NCBI GenBank assembly: GCA_964495085.1
Contig: CAZBUK010000034.1
Span: 1 to 37,651, forward strand
Source of the DNA: CAZBUK01 sp964495085
Lineage (GTDB): Bacteria; Bacteroidota; Ignavibacteria; T3Sed10-11
Direction of reading: 5' to 3'
DNA length: 37,651 bases
Shown: positions 25,199 to 32,589 of the stretch, in pieces
Position numbering within the stretch: position 1 is the first letter of the stretch
How the letters are laid out: every line of letters begins with the position of its first letter
The notes under the pieces: model-generated
What the model saw: the letters and a program-made list of their open reading frames with translations, nothing else
The model's database searches: none
Told to the model about the DNA's origin: nothing
Made by a program: the position numbers and the translations under genes

Positions 25199-26761
25199 TT
25201 ACTTAGCGATCGTCACCGAACGAACTTCGCGAATCACGGTTACCTTGATCTGGCCCGGGTATTCCATCTCTTTCTGGATCTTCGACGCTATATCGTGCGA
25301 GAGTTGATCCGCAAGTATATCGTCGATCTTGTCCGGCTCGACCACGACCCGAATTTCCCGTCCGGCCTGAATCGCGTAGCTGTTTGCCACGCCTTTGAAC
25401 GACTTCGCCAGATCTTCAAGCTTTTCAAGCCGCTTGACATAGGCCTCGACCGATTCGCGCCGGGCTCCGGGACGGGCGCCGCTGATCGCATCCGCTGCCT
25501 GGACGAGCGCTGCGATGGGAGTTTCCATCGGGATGTCCTCGTGATGCGAACCGATCGCGTTCGCGACCACGGCATGCTCATTGTACCGTTTCGCGAGTTC
25601 GTAGCCGATCAACGCATGCGGTCCTTCCACGTTCCGATCCACCACTTTTCCCATATCATGGAGCAACCCGGCCCGTTTCGCGTGCATCACATCGAGTCCG
25701 AGTTCCGCCGCCATGAAGCCGGTAATGAACGCGACCTCGATGCTATGCTGGAGCATGTTCTGTCCGTAACTCGACCTGTATTTCATTTTGCCGACGAGCC
25801 GGATCAGTTCGTTATGAATTCCGTGAATTCCCAATTCCATCAGCGCATTCTCGCCGATCTTAATGATCTCCTCTTCGAGTTCCTGGCGGACCTTTTCGAC
25901 CACTTCCTCGATCCGGGCGGGATGAATTCTGCCGTCCGAGATCAGCCGTTCGAGCGCGATTTTTGCCACCTCGCGTCTGAATCCGTCGAATGCCGAGAGG
26001 ATAACCGCTTCCGGTGTATCGTCGACTATAACGTCGACGCCTGTGGCAGCTTCGAAAGCGCGAATGTTCCTCCCTTCCTTGCCGATGATCCGTCCTTTCA
26101 TTTCATCGCTCTGGATATTCAGCACGCTGACCGTGGTCTCTACCGAATGATCGACCGACGTGCGCTGGATCGCCTGAATAGTAATACGTTGCGCTTCCCG
26201 TTTGGCATCGATCCGGGCTTGTTCGCGGATTTCTCTGAGGTGCTGCGCCGACTCCGTCTTAACCTCATTGATCAGGTTCTCATGGAGCATTTTCTTCGCT
26301 TCGTCGGGCGTTAAACCGCTGATGCGTTCGAGCCTGAGATTTTGCTCGGAGATAATCTTATCGAGGTCCTGTTCTCGTTCGCCGAGACGTTTTATTTTTG
26401 TCTGTACCTCGAGTTCGAGTTCCTGAATGGATTTCTCCTTTTTCATCAGTAGATCGAGCTTTCGATCTATTCCCTGTTCCCGCTGCGATAATTGCTTTTC
26501 CGATGCCTGGAGTTTGCTCCGCTGTCTGGATGCCTCCGCCTCGAAATCCTGTTTCTTCTTATACCATTCATCCTTCGCCTCCAGTAATTTCTCACGTTTG
26601 AGCGTAGCTGCCTCTTTGTCGGCATCTTCGATGATCTTTTTTGCCCGGATTTCAGCGGATTCCACCTTGTTCCGCTCGGTCTTTGCGCGCAACTGCCATG
26701 CCGCGAGGAATGCCGCCGCCGCGATTACTACACACAGAATGATTACCACTAATACTGACAT
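25199..26761 (-). CDS. rny: Ribonuclease Y
   Basis: 520 aa from the ATG at 26761. This start is preferred over the upstream in-frame start at 26830 because a GGAGG sits 6 nt before it and the protein then opens with the expected membrane helix (MSVLVVIILCVVIAAAAF). After the anchor come a long charged coiled coil (about 25-190), a KH RNA-binding domain with RIIGKEGRNIRAFE (about 215-230) and an HD domain with HSIEVAF and the metal-binding HDMGK plus HHED motifs (about 335-430). It is a membrane-bound endoribonuclease that starts mRNA turnover. Gene order zapA - intergenic RNA candidate - rny fits many FCB genomes as I recall them. Confidence 0.96.
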   Translation of the reverse strand: MSVLVVIILCVVIAAAAFLAAWQLRAKTERNKVESAEIRAKKIIEDADKEAATLKREKLLEAKDEWYKKKQDFEAEASRQRSKLQASEKQLSQREQGIDRKLDLLMKKEKSIQELELEVQTKIKRLGEREQDLDKIISEQNLRLERISGLTPDEAKKMLHENLINEVKTESAQHLREIREQARIDAKREAQRITIQAIQRTSVDHSVETTVSVLNIQSDEMKGRIIGKEGRNIRAFEAATGVDVIVDDTPEAVILSAFDGFRREVAKIALERLISDGRIHPARIEEVVEKVRQELEEEIIKIGENALMELGIHGIHNELIRLVGKMKYRSSYGQNMLQHSIEVAFITGFMAAELGLDVMHAKRAGLLHDMGKVVDRNVEGPHALIGYELAKRYNEHAVVANAIGSHHEDIPMETPIAALVQAADAISGARPGARRESVEAYVKRLEKLEDLAKSFKGVANSYAIQAGREIRVVVEPDKIDDILADQLSHDIASKIQKEMEYPGQIKVTVIREVRSVTIAK

Positions 26762-27146
26762 AAATATCCTCCGAAACGAAGTCAAATTGTATCGATACCG
26801 CACAAAAAATAAAAAACCGCACAAAAACAACCACAGAACACATATCTGAAAGAACTACTTTTCAGACACAGTGGGTACCTGCCTGAACGTCTTCTGCTTC
26901 CACTGACCATCTACATCATCCGCGATATTCGAATTGACTTCGACGGTTCACAGACTGCCGGGCAGTCAGTGATGAGGCCTGCAGGCAACGCCCACGAGTC
27001 AGGCTCCCTGTTAATGAGACTGTTAGTTCTTCATTAATGTAATGTTGCTGCGGTTGAGCTGTGCGGTTATTAACTCAGCACTTCCGGTATGGAAAAGAAC
27101 ACGAATAGCGTTTCGCTCCACGGCGGGTAATCCCCCCGAATTCTCG
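26762..27146. other. 385-nt zapA-rny intergenic region
   Basis: No ORF is supported here. On the minus strand it holds several long-range complementary segments, described as a separate ncRNA candidate, and a 7-bp hairpin TTAATGA/TCATTAA at 27010-27036. A/T-rich sequence leads up to the rny ribosome-binding site. A promoter for rny probably lies between 26770 and 26860, but no unambiguous hexamers are visible. Confidence 0.5.
26845..27025 (-). ncRNA. ssrS: Candidate structured RNA, possibly 6S RNA
   Basis: Ends are approximate. Read on the minus strand, an outer stem pairs GCCTGA (27004-26999) with TCAGGC (26886-26881), and can be extended outward by ACAG/CTGT and GG/CC pairs around an internal loop. 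Inside it a second stem pairs TCACTGAC (26972-26965) with GTCAGTGG (26907-26900), closing an apical region with a small GACTGC/GCAGTC hairpin. Large unpaired stretches lie between the two stems on both sides, like the central bubble of 6S RNA. A TCTGAAA/TTTCAGA hairpin (26845-26866) follows. The location between zapA and rny, and near zapA as in proteobacteria, is the main reason for suggesting ssrS. The primary sequence alone is not decisive. Confidence 0.42.
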
Positions 27147-27425
27147 TTATTCGTGCAGAGCTTCTTCGAGGTGCGTGGAAATTTTCAGTAATTCTTCGTT
27201 TACGTTCTGCAGAATGATATGACTTTTTTCCCGATCTTTCATCATATCTTCCGTAACGTTAAGCGCAGTTAAGACCGCGATCGTCAGGGGGGGCTGATCG
27301 GGAATTTTTTGATGTATTTTCTCGATCATCAAATCGACATACCCCGCAACACGCTGGGTAAACTGCTCGTCCTCTCCGCGAAGCGGGTATTCGGAACCGA
27401 ATATTTTTACTTTTAGACTTTTCAC
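27147..27425 (-). CDS. zapA: Cell division protein ZapA
   Basis: 92 aa. It starts at GTG with GGAG four nt upstream. The beta-hairpin start KSLKVKIFGSEYPLRGEDEQFTQRVAGYVD is the typical ZapA N-terminal domain, followed by the helix with TIAVLTALNVTEDM and a C-terminal coiled coil (about 60-92). ZapA binds FtsZ filaments at the division septum and promotes bundling of protofilaments. It lies downstream of a small coiled-coil gene and pheT on the same strand. Confidence 0.92.
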   Translation of the reverse strand: MKSLKVKIFGSEYPLRGEDEQFTQRVAGYVDLMIEKIHQKIPDQPPLTIAVLTALNVTEDMMKDREKSHIILQNVNEELLKISTHLEEALHE

Positions 27426-27520
27426 GATTCTCCGCGCAGTTTTACCATATGAACGATCTTAACCAGATAGTTGAATTTATAGCGCTTCTTCCGCACCGGC
27501 GATAACCAGCAACAACATAT

Positions 27521-27859
27521 TCATAAGTGTGAATTTATCTTATTCAGTAAGCCGAGTATCTTCTCCTTTAATAATTGCTTTTCGTCCTCATCCATCGTTC
27601 CGAACCCGCCGTTTTCTGACGGCATCCGGGCTTCCAGCGCCTCCAATTCCTTATCGCGTGTGATGAGCGTACTCCGAAAATGTGAGAGTTTAGCCTCGAG
27701 GTTCTGAAGCTGTTCTTTCAGCGACCTGTTTTCATCCCGTAGCGCATGTATCATCGCTGCAGCTTCCCTCGACCTGTCCCAGAGCGTGCGTAACGTCGAT
27801 TCAAGATCCTGCACATCCTGCGCAATCAGGTTGATCTGTTCCGGTTTTTCCTTGGTCAC
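27521..27859 (-). CDS. Small coiled-coil protein, ZapB-like or unknown
   Basis: 112 aa, probably starting at the GTG at 27859 (the next in-frame Met is about residue 38, and no strong ribosome-binding site favours either). Residues about 10-80 form a continuous heptad pattern (LESTLRTLWDRSREAAAMIHAL, then ENRSLKEQLQNLEAKL) with no signal peptide. A Gly-rich break and a charged helix (EKQLLKEKILGLLNKI) follow. I do not recognise the family with confidence. Its size, coiled-coil nature and position between pheT and zapA suggest a role with ZapA in division, similar in position to other ZapB-like proteins; this is inference. Confidence 0.65.
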   Translation of the reverse strand: MTKEKPEQINLIAQDVQDLESTLRTLWDRSREAAAMIHALRDENRSLKEQLQNLEAKLSHFRSTLITRDKELEALEARMPSENGGFGTMDEDEKQLLKEKILGLLNKINSHL

Positions 27860-27894
27860 GTTTTTAATCGTTCTCTGTATACAGGGATCTTTGC

Positions 27895-30300
27895 TTAGAT
27901 TCTGAGTGAAGCGCCGAACTTTTCGCCGGCGGAATCAACAATCCTGCCTACCGTTTCATCCACTTCGGCACTCGTCAGCGTCCGGTCCGGAGATAACAGT
28001 TCGATCGCGATCGCTATACTTTTTTTACCGGCCCCAAGTTTCTCGCCCCGGTAGAGATCAAAGAAACGGATGGAACCGAGCAACGAGCCGCCGACCAGGC
28101 GGATGTGCTTCTCAAGTTCGCTGTAGGTGATCCGTTCATCAAGTACAAATGCAAGATCGCGATATGCAGGCGGAAATTTGGGGAGCTCCTTAAATTTCTT
28201 CTCGGACGTCAGATTTTTCTTTAATACCGAAACGTCGAGTTCTGCAGCGAATATTTCCGAATCTATATCGAAGGTCTGCAAAACTCGTTTTCGGATACTG
28301 CCGACATATCCGATCGGAACTCCTTGATAATCAACGGAAATCCCTTCATCAATTAAAGTATTACTGGTACTATGATAAATATTATATTCTACTTTGTCAA
28401 GATTAAACTTCACCATCAATGCTTCGACCTCTCCTTTAAGATCGAAGAAATCGACCCGGCGGTCACCGAGCGACCAGTCAGCCGGATTCAGCACCCCGCA
28501 GGAGATAAGACCAATCCGTTTCGCTTCATAATAATTATCTATATAGTTCTCGCCTCCCTGCAGACTTTCTCCGGCAAAAATCCGGCCTATCTCATAGAAT
28601 CTGAGGTTGTTGTTTCCGCGGTTCTTATTGTGGGCTACAGCCTGGAGCATTCCGGGTAGCAGGGAGTTACGCAGAAAGGTCATATCCTTTGATTGGGGAT
28701 TACGGACTATTACCCCTTTCAAAGCGCACAAACCTATCCATGCTTCAGGAACCATGCTGTTGCAGATAATCTCATTGAATCCGGCCCCCTGGAACCACTC
28801 GCGGAGGACTGGAATCGATTCCTTCTCGCGCAGCGTTGCCCCAAAATCAATCTCGGCAGATTCATGCGCGGGAACGCGATCGAATCCGTGTATCCGGGCT
28901 GCCTCCTCAATCAGGTCTATCTCGCGTTCTATATCGGGTCTGTAGAGAGGTATACTGCATTTCCATGCTCCATTCTTCGCGACTTTTTCGACGGATATGC
29001 CCAGCCGGCTGAAGATCTTCCGGACTTCCGGCACCGGTAGACGAATTCCGATAACACGCTCGAACTGATCCGGCCGGTACAAGACCTTCACCGGTTTTCG
29101 TTTCCCGGGATAGACGTCGACGCGCCCTTTCTGAATTACCGCTCCCGTTATTTCATGGATGAGCATCGCTGCGCGATCGATCGCATAGACGGTACCCCCG
29201 GGGTCGACGCTCCTTTCGAACCTGTATGAAGCTTCAGTGGAGATACCCAATTGGCGTGCTGTTTTCCGGACCGACGAAGGCGAGAAATGAGCGCTCTCGA
29301 GAAGTACGGATTTTGTGTCCGGACCAATCTCCGAATTCAACCCTCCCATCACGCCGCCGATGGCAACGGCACGCTCGGCATCGCAAATCAATAAATTATT
29401 CGAATGGAGCGTCCGCTCTTTCCCGTCGAGGGTCGTCAAACGCTCCCCCCTACTCGCAAGTCGGACGATGATTTTTCTTCCACCAATGAGGTCATAGTCG
29501 AATGCATGCAATGGCTGGCCGCATTCGAGCATCACGTAGTTCGTCACGTCGACGATGGCGTTTATCGATCTGACACCGACAGCCTCAAGTCTTCTACGGA
29601 GCCACTCGGGCGACTGAGTTTCGCTTACTCCAGACAGGACTCTGCCTGTATAACGGGGACAATGTTCGGGGTCGAGTATCCTGATCGTTACCGGCGGGAG
29701 GTTTGATTTCGCTTCGCGCAGCCCGAGAGCCGGTATTTTAAGCCGCCGGCCAAAGAGTGCGGCGAGCTCGCGCGCAACACCGATGTGCGACAAACAGTCG
29801 GAACGGTTCGGGGTGACGTCGATTTCGAATACGACATCGTTGTTCCAATAGAACTTCGAGAAGGTAGTCCCGGCACGCGCGCTTGGAGGAAGAACGAGAA
29901 TGCCTTCGTGATCGTCGCCGAGCATAAGTTCTTTTTCGGAACAGATCATACCGGATGATAGTTCGCCGCGAATTTCGACGCTTTTTACCTTAAGTCCGTT
30001 CAGGGGCACGACCGCTCCCGGTTTTGCCAGTACAACTTTCTGACCGGCAGCGACGTTCCGGGCACCGCAGACAACCGAATGAACGTTTCTCCCATCGGAC
30101 ACGTCGCAAAGGGTCAGCCTGTCGGCATGCGGATGGGCTTTTACTTGCTTTACCTCGCCGACGATAAATCCCTTATAGATATTCTTCTTCTCGACAACCG
30201 AATCGACCGCAAGCCCGGCCATTGTAAGCGTTTCGGCGATTTCATCGGCTTTTTCGTGAATATCGACATAATCCTGAAGCCAATTTAACGATATATTCAT
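27895..30300 (-). CDS. pheT: Phenylalanine-tRNA ligase beta subunit
   Basis: 801 aa, normal for the long bacterial PheT. It opens with MNISLNWLQDYVDI and has the EMAP-like tRNA-binding domain at about 40-150 (GEVKQVKAHPHADRLTLCDV). The B3/B4 editing region follows, including 'GVRSINAIVDVTNYVMLECGQPLHAFD', then B5, and the C-terminal anticodon-binding ferredoxin-like domain (FPPAYRDLAFVLDE to the end). With PheS it forms the (alpha-beta)2 enzyme that charges tRNA-Phe and hydrolyses Tyr-tRNA-Phe. It begins 17 nt after the pheS stop and is followed 35 nt later by the small coiled-coil gene. Confidence 0.97.
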   Translation of the reverse strand: MNISLNWLQDYVDIHEKADEIAETLTMAGLAVDSVVEKKNIYKGFIVGEVKQVKAHPHADRLTLCDVSDGRNVHSVVCGARNVAAGQKVVLAKPGAVVPLNGLKVKSVEIRGELSSGMICSEKELMLGDDHEGILVLPPSARAGTTFSKFYWNNDVVFEIDVTPNRSDCLSHIGVARELAALFGRRLKIPALGLREAKSNLPPVTIRILDPEHCPRYTGRVLSGVSETQSPEWLRRRLEAVGVRSINAIVDVTNYVMLECGQPLHAFDYDLIGGRKIIVRLASRGERLTTLDGKERTLHSNNLLICDAERAVAIGGVMGGLNSEIGPDTKSVLLESAHFSPSSVRKTARQLGISTEASYRFERSVDPGGTVYAIDRAAMLIHEITGAVIQKGRVDVYPGKRKPVKVLYRPDQFERVIGIRLPVPEVRKIFSRLGISVEKVAKNGAWKCSIPLYRPDIEREIDLIEEAARIHGFDRVPAHESAEIDFGATLREKESIPVLREWFQGAGFNEIICNSMVPEAWIGLCALKGVIVRNPQSKDMTFLRNSLLPGMLQAVAHNKNRGNNNLRFYEIGRIFAGESLQGGENYIDNYYEAKRIGLISCGVLNPADWSLGDRRVDFFDLKGEVEALMVKFNLDKVEYNIYHSTSNTLIDEGISVDYQGVPIGYVGSIRKRVLQTFDIDSEIFAAELDVSVLKKNLTSEKKFKELPKFPPAYRDLAFVLDERITYSELEKHIRLVGGSLLGSIRFFDLYRGEKLGAGKKSIAIAIELLSPDRTLTSAEVDETVGRIVDSAGEKFGASLRI

Positions 30301-30317
30301 CCGTTTATTGTCATGAA

Positions 30318-31331
30318 TTAGAACTGATTAAGGAACCGGACATCATTCTCAAAAAATATCCGGATATCATCTATGTCATAGAGAAGCAGCGCCGTTCGGT
30401 CTATACCCATACCGAACGCATAGCCGGTTACTCTTTCCGGATCGTACCCGACAGATCTGAAGACGTTGGGATCGACCATGCCGCATCCGAGAATTTCGAG
30501 CCAACCGGTTTTTTTGCAGACCCTGCATCCTTTTCCGGCGCACAGAAAGCAAGTGATATCCATTTCGGCGCTGGGCTCGGTAAACGGGAAGAAGCTCGGG
30601 CGGAATCTGAATTTAACGGAGTTCCCGAAGAATTTCTTCGCAAAGAGTTGAAGGGTGCCCTTCAGTTCCGAAAAGGTAATACGCTCGCCGACCGCCAATC
30701 CCTCGACCTGATGAAAGAAGCAGTGACTCCGGGCGCTCACCGATTCGTTCCGGTAGACCCGGCCGGGCATGATATATCTGAGCGGCGGTTTCTCACGCTG
30801 CATCAGGCGGATCTGTACCGGAGAAGTATGCGTTCGGAGGAGTGCATTCCGGTCGAGAAAGAATGTATCCTGCATATCTCGTGCGGGATGATCCTCGGGA
30901 AAATTCAACGCGCCGAAATTATGGAAGTCGTCCTCAATCTCCGGTCCGTCTGCGACGGCAAAGCCCATGGAAGTGAAGATCGCGACAATCTCATCGAGTG
31001 CCTGAGTTATCGGGTGTTTTGTTCCGACCGGACGCCGGCGTCCGGGAACGGTCACATCGTTCGCGTGCCCGGTGCGATCTGTTTTCGAGCCGATATCCGC
31101 TGAACGCAATTCGAAGGCGTGTTGAACCGACTGGCGGAGTTCATTCAGGGATTTTCCAAGAGATGGTTTTAATTCGGGGGGTGCGTTTTTCAGATTCTCG
31201 AACATCAGCGTTATCGCACCTTTGCGAACCAGGTACTTCACCCTGAACCGCTCAAGGTCTTCGTGCGTCGTAATCTCCTCGAGTTCGCTCAACGCCGTTT
31301 TCCGTAAGTTTCCGACTTCTTCGATATTCAT
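30318..31331 (-). CDS. pheS: Phenylalanine-tRNA ligase alpha subunit
   Basis: 337 aa. An N-terminal coiled coil (about 1-85) contacts tRNA and a class II catalytic domain follows. Motif 2 is 'RYIMPGRVYRNE', the FHQVEGLAVG loop binds substrate, GCGMVDPNVF precedes motif 3 and motif 3 is GMGIDRTALL, so the active site looks complete. A CxxC-type pair (FLCAGKGCRVCKKTG, about 262-276) interrupts the domain and may bind zinc; such an insert is seen in some bacterial PheS. It lies just after a compound hairpin terminator that follows rplT. Confidence 0.97.
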   Translation of the reverse strand: MNIEEVGNLRKTALSELEEITTHEDLERFRVKYLVRKGAITLMFENLKNAPPELKPSLGKSLNELRQSVQHAFELRSADIGSKTDRTGHANDVTVPGRRRPVGTKHPITQALDEIVAIFTSMGFAVADGPEIEDDFHNFGALNFPEDHPARDMQDTFFLDRNALLRTHTSPVQIRLMQREKPPLRYIMPGRVYRNESVSARSHCFFHQVEGLAVGERITFSELKGTLQLFAKKFFGNSVKFRFRPSFFPFTEPSAEMDITCFLCAGKGCRVCKKTGWLEILGCGMVDPNVFRSVGYDPERVTGYAFGMGIDRTALLLYDIDDIRIFFENDVRFLNQF

Positions 31332-31354
31332 AGCGGAGATAGTGTCGTAAGGAT

Positions 31355-31406
31355 AGAAAAACTCCCATCAGGGGAATGCCGTACGGCATCGCCGGCTGAT
31401 GGGAGT
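31355..31406 (-). terminator. Compound terminator or attenuator between rplT and pheS
   Basis: On the minus strand an 11-bp stem (31406-31396 with 31371-31361) encloses a second palindrome ATGCCGTACGGCAT and is followed by five or more T. It starts 8 nt after the rplT stop and ends about 24 nt before the pheS ATG. It should terminate or partly attenuate transcription of the ribosomal-protein genes before pheST. I see no phenylalanine-rich leader ORF and no T-box. Confidence 0.8.
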
Positions 31407-31414
31407 ATGAATCG

Positions 31415-31762
31415 TCAGGCTTGTGCGAATTTGACTACTTCAGAAAAGGCGTTCGGATGATGTGCAGCGAGATCGGCAAGGACTTTACGGTTGATGCGGA
31501 TATCCTTCTTCCCGAGCGCATCGATGAGCTTCGAGTAAGTGGTACCGTTCAATCGCGCGGCTGCGTTGATACGCGTAATCCAGAGCAATCTGAACGTGCG
31601 CTTCTTCGCCCGACGATCGCGATACGCATACTGCATCGCTTTTTCGACGTGATGTTTGGCAACCGTGTAGACCTTGCTTCGTGCCCCGAATGCACCTTTC
31701 GCCTGTTTCAATACTTTCTTCCGTCTGCGGCGTGATGCTACATTGTTCTGAGCGCGTGGCAT
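31415..31762 (-). CDS. rplT: 50S ribosomal protein L20
   Basis: 115 aa, typical for L20. A strongly basic N-terminal helix (RRRRKKVLKQAKGAFGARSKVYTVAKHHVEKA) binds 23S rRNA during early 50S assembly, and the C-terminal globular domain contains RLNGTTYSKLIDAL. It follows rpmI by 43 nt in the standard infC-rpmI-rplT order. In several bacteria L20 represses this operon by binding its mRNA; I could not identify that binding site here. Confidence 0.97.
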   Translation of the reverse strand: MPRAQNNVASRRRRKKVLKQAKGAFGARSKVYTVAKHHVEKAMQYAYRDRRAKKRTFRLLWITRINAAARLNGTTYSKLIDALGKKDIRINRKVLADLAAHHPNAFSEVVKFAQA

Positions 31763-31805
31763 CGTTTATTCTCCTCGTGTTTTGTTGAATGTATGTAAAT
31801 TCAAA

Positions 31806-32000
31806 TTAGTGTCCGAGCATACGGCTGACACGGCCGGAGTCCGCTTTGCTCACCAGCGTCGATTTCCGGAGCGCGCGTTTGCGTTTCCTCGATTTCGACG
31901 TCAGGATATGGCTCTTATATGCCTTGACTCTTTTGAATTTACCCGATCCCGTGCGCGAGAAGGTCTTTGCCGCGCCGCGGTTTGTTTTCATTTTAGGCAT
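31806..32000 (-). CDS. rpmI: 50S ribosomal protein L35
   Basis: 64 aa, the normal size. It starts MPKMKTNRGAAKTF, then GSGKFKRVKAYKSHILTSKSRKRKRALRKSTLV, the lysine- and arginine-rich family signature. It lies 35 nt after infC and 43 nt before rplT in the same transcript. It is a structural component of the large ribosomal subunit. Confidence 0.97.
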   Translation of the reverse strand: MPKMKTNRGAAKTFSRTGSGKFKRVKAYKSHILTSKSRKRKRALRKSTLVSKADSGRVSRMLGH

Positions 32001-32035
32001 TGTGTTGCTACCCCTCCAGCGTTTTTATGAATAGA

Positions 32036-32578
32036 CTATTCTTTCTTCTGTGCGGGCTTTTTGATCGATTTATCGGGCGCCAGCATCATCACCATCATTC
32101 GCCCTTCCATCTTCGGTTCCTGTTCGACTTTACTGATATCCTCCACTTTCTCCAGGAGCCGGGTCAGCATTTCCTTCCCATGGTCCTGATAGGTGATCTC
32201 ACGGCCCTTGAAGACAACAGTAGCTTTTACCTTATTTCCTTCCTCTATAAATCTGCGGGCATGGCGAGCTTTATATTCGAAATCGTGAACGTCGGTATTC
32301 GGATGAAAACGTACCTCCTTGACCTGGGTTGTCTGCTGATGCTTCCGTTGCATTTTCTCCCTCTTCATTTGCTCGTATTTATACTTTCCGAAATCGAGCA
32401 GTTTGCAGACGGGCGGTGAGGCATTCGGAGCTATCTCAATAAGATCGAATCCCCGCTGCTCGGCCAGGCGCATCGCCTCTGCGGGAGTAACGACTCCGAG
32501 CTGATTACCGCTCTCGTCGATCAGCCGGATCTTCGGTGCACGGATATCTTCATTTATCCGTAATTTTTTTTCCTTAAT
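32036..32578 (-). CDS. infC: Translation initiation factor IF-3 with ATT start codon
   Basis: 180 aa when read from an ATT codon at 32578-32576. The N-terminal domain then reads KEKKLRINEDIRAPKIRLID, which is conserved in IF-3. Without this extension the first ATG (32473) would cut off 35 residues of the domain. AAGGAG lies 7 nt before the ATT and no other ATG, GTG or TTG occurs in frame between. The C-terminal domain has the KEVRFHPNTDVHDFEYKARHARRFIEEGNKVKATVVFKGRE core. IF-3 binds the 30S subunit and checks start-codon pairing, so a rare ATT start permits autoregulation as known for E. coli infC. The ribosome-binding site overlaps the thrS stop codon. Confidence 0.95.
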   Translation of the reverse strand: MKEKKLRINEDIRAPKIRLIDESGNQLGVVTPAEAMRLAEQRGFDLIEIAPNASPPVCKLLDFGKYKYEQMKREKMQRKHQQTTQVKEVRFHPNTDVHDFEYKARHARRFIEEGNKVKATVVFKGREITYQDHGKEMLTRLLEKVEDISKVEQEPKMEGRMMVMMLAPDKSIKKPAQKKE

Positions 32579-32589
32579 AGATTATCTCC

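Noticed and set aside
25088..26314. 408-aa open frame on the plus strand opposite rny
   Set aside because: It lies entirely antisense to the well-supported rny gene, has composition typical of a reverse-frame shadow (His, Arg, Asp, Phe rich) and has no recognisable domain.
25199..26830. rny starting at 26830
   Set aside because: The 23 extra residues precede the normal membrane anchor, while the ATG at 26761 has GGAGG at the right distance.
32036..32473. infC starting at the ATG at 32473 (145 aa)
   Set aside because: It removes the conserved IF-3 N-terminal residues and has no ribosome-binding site; the ATT at 32578 has both.
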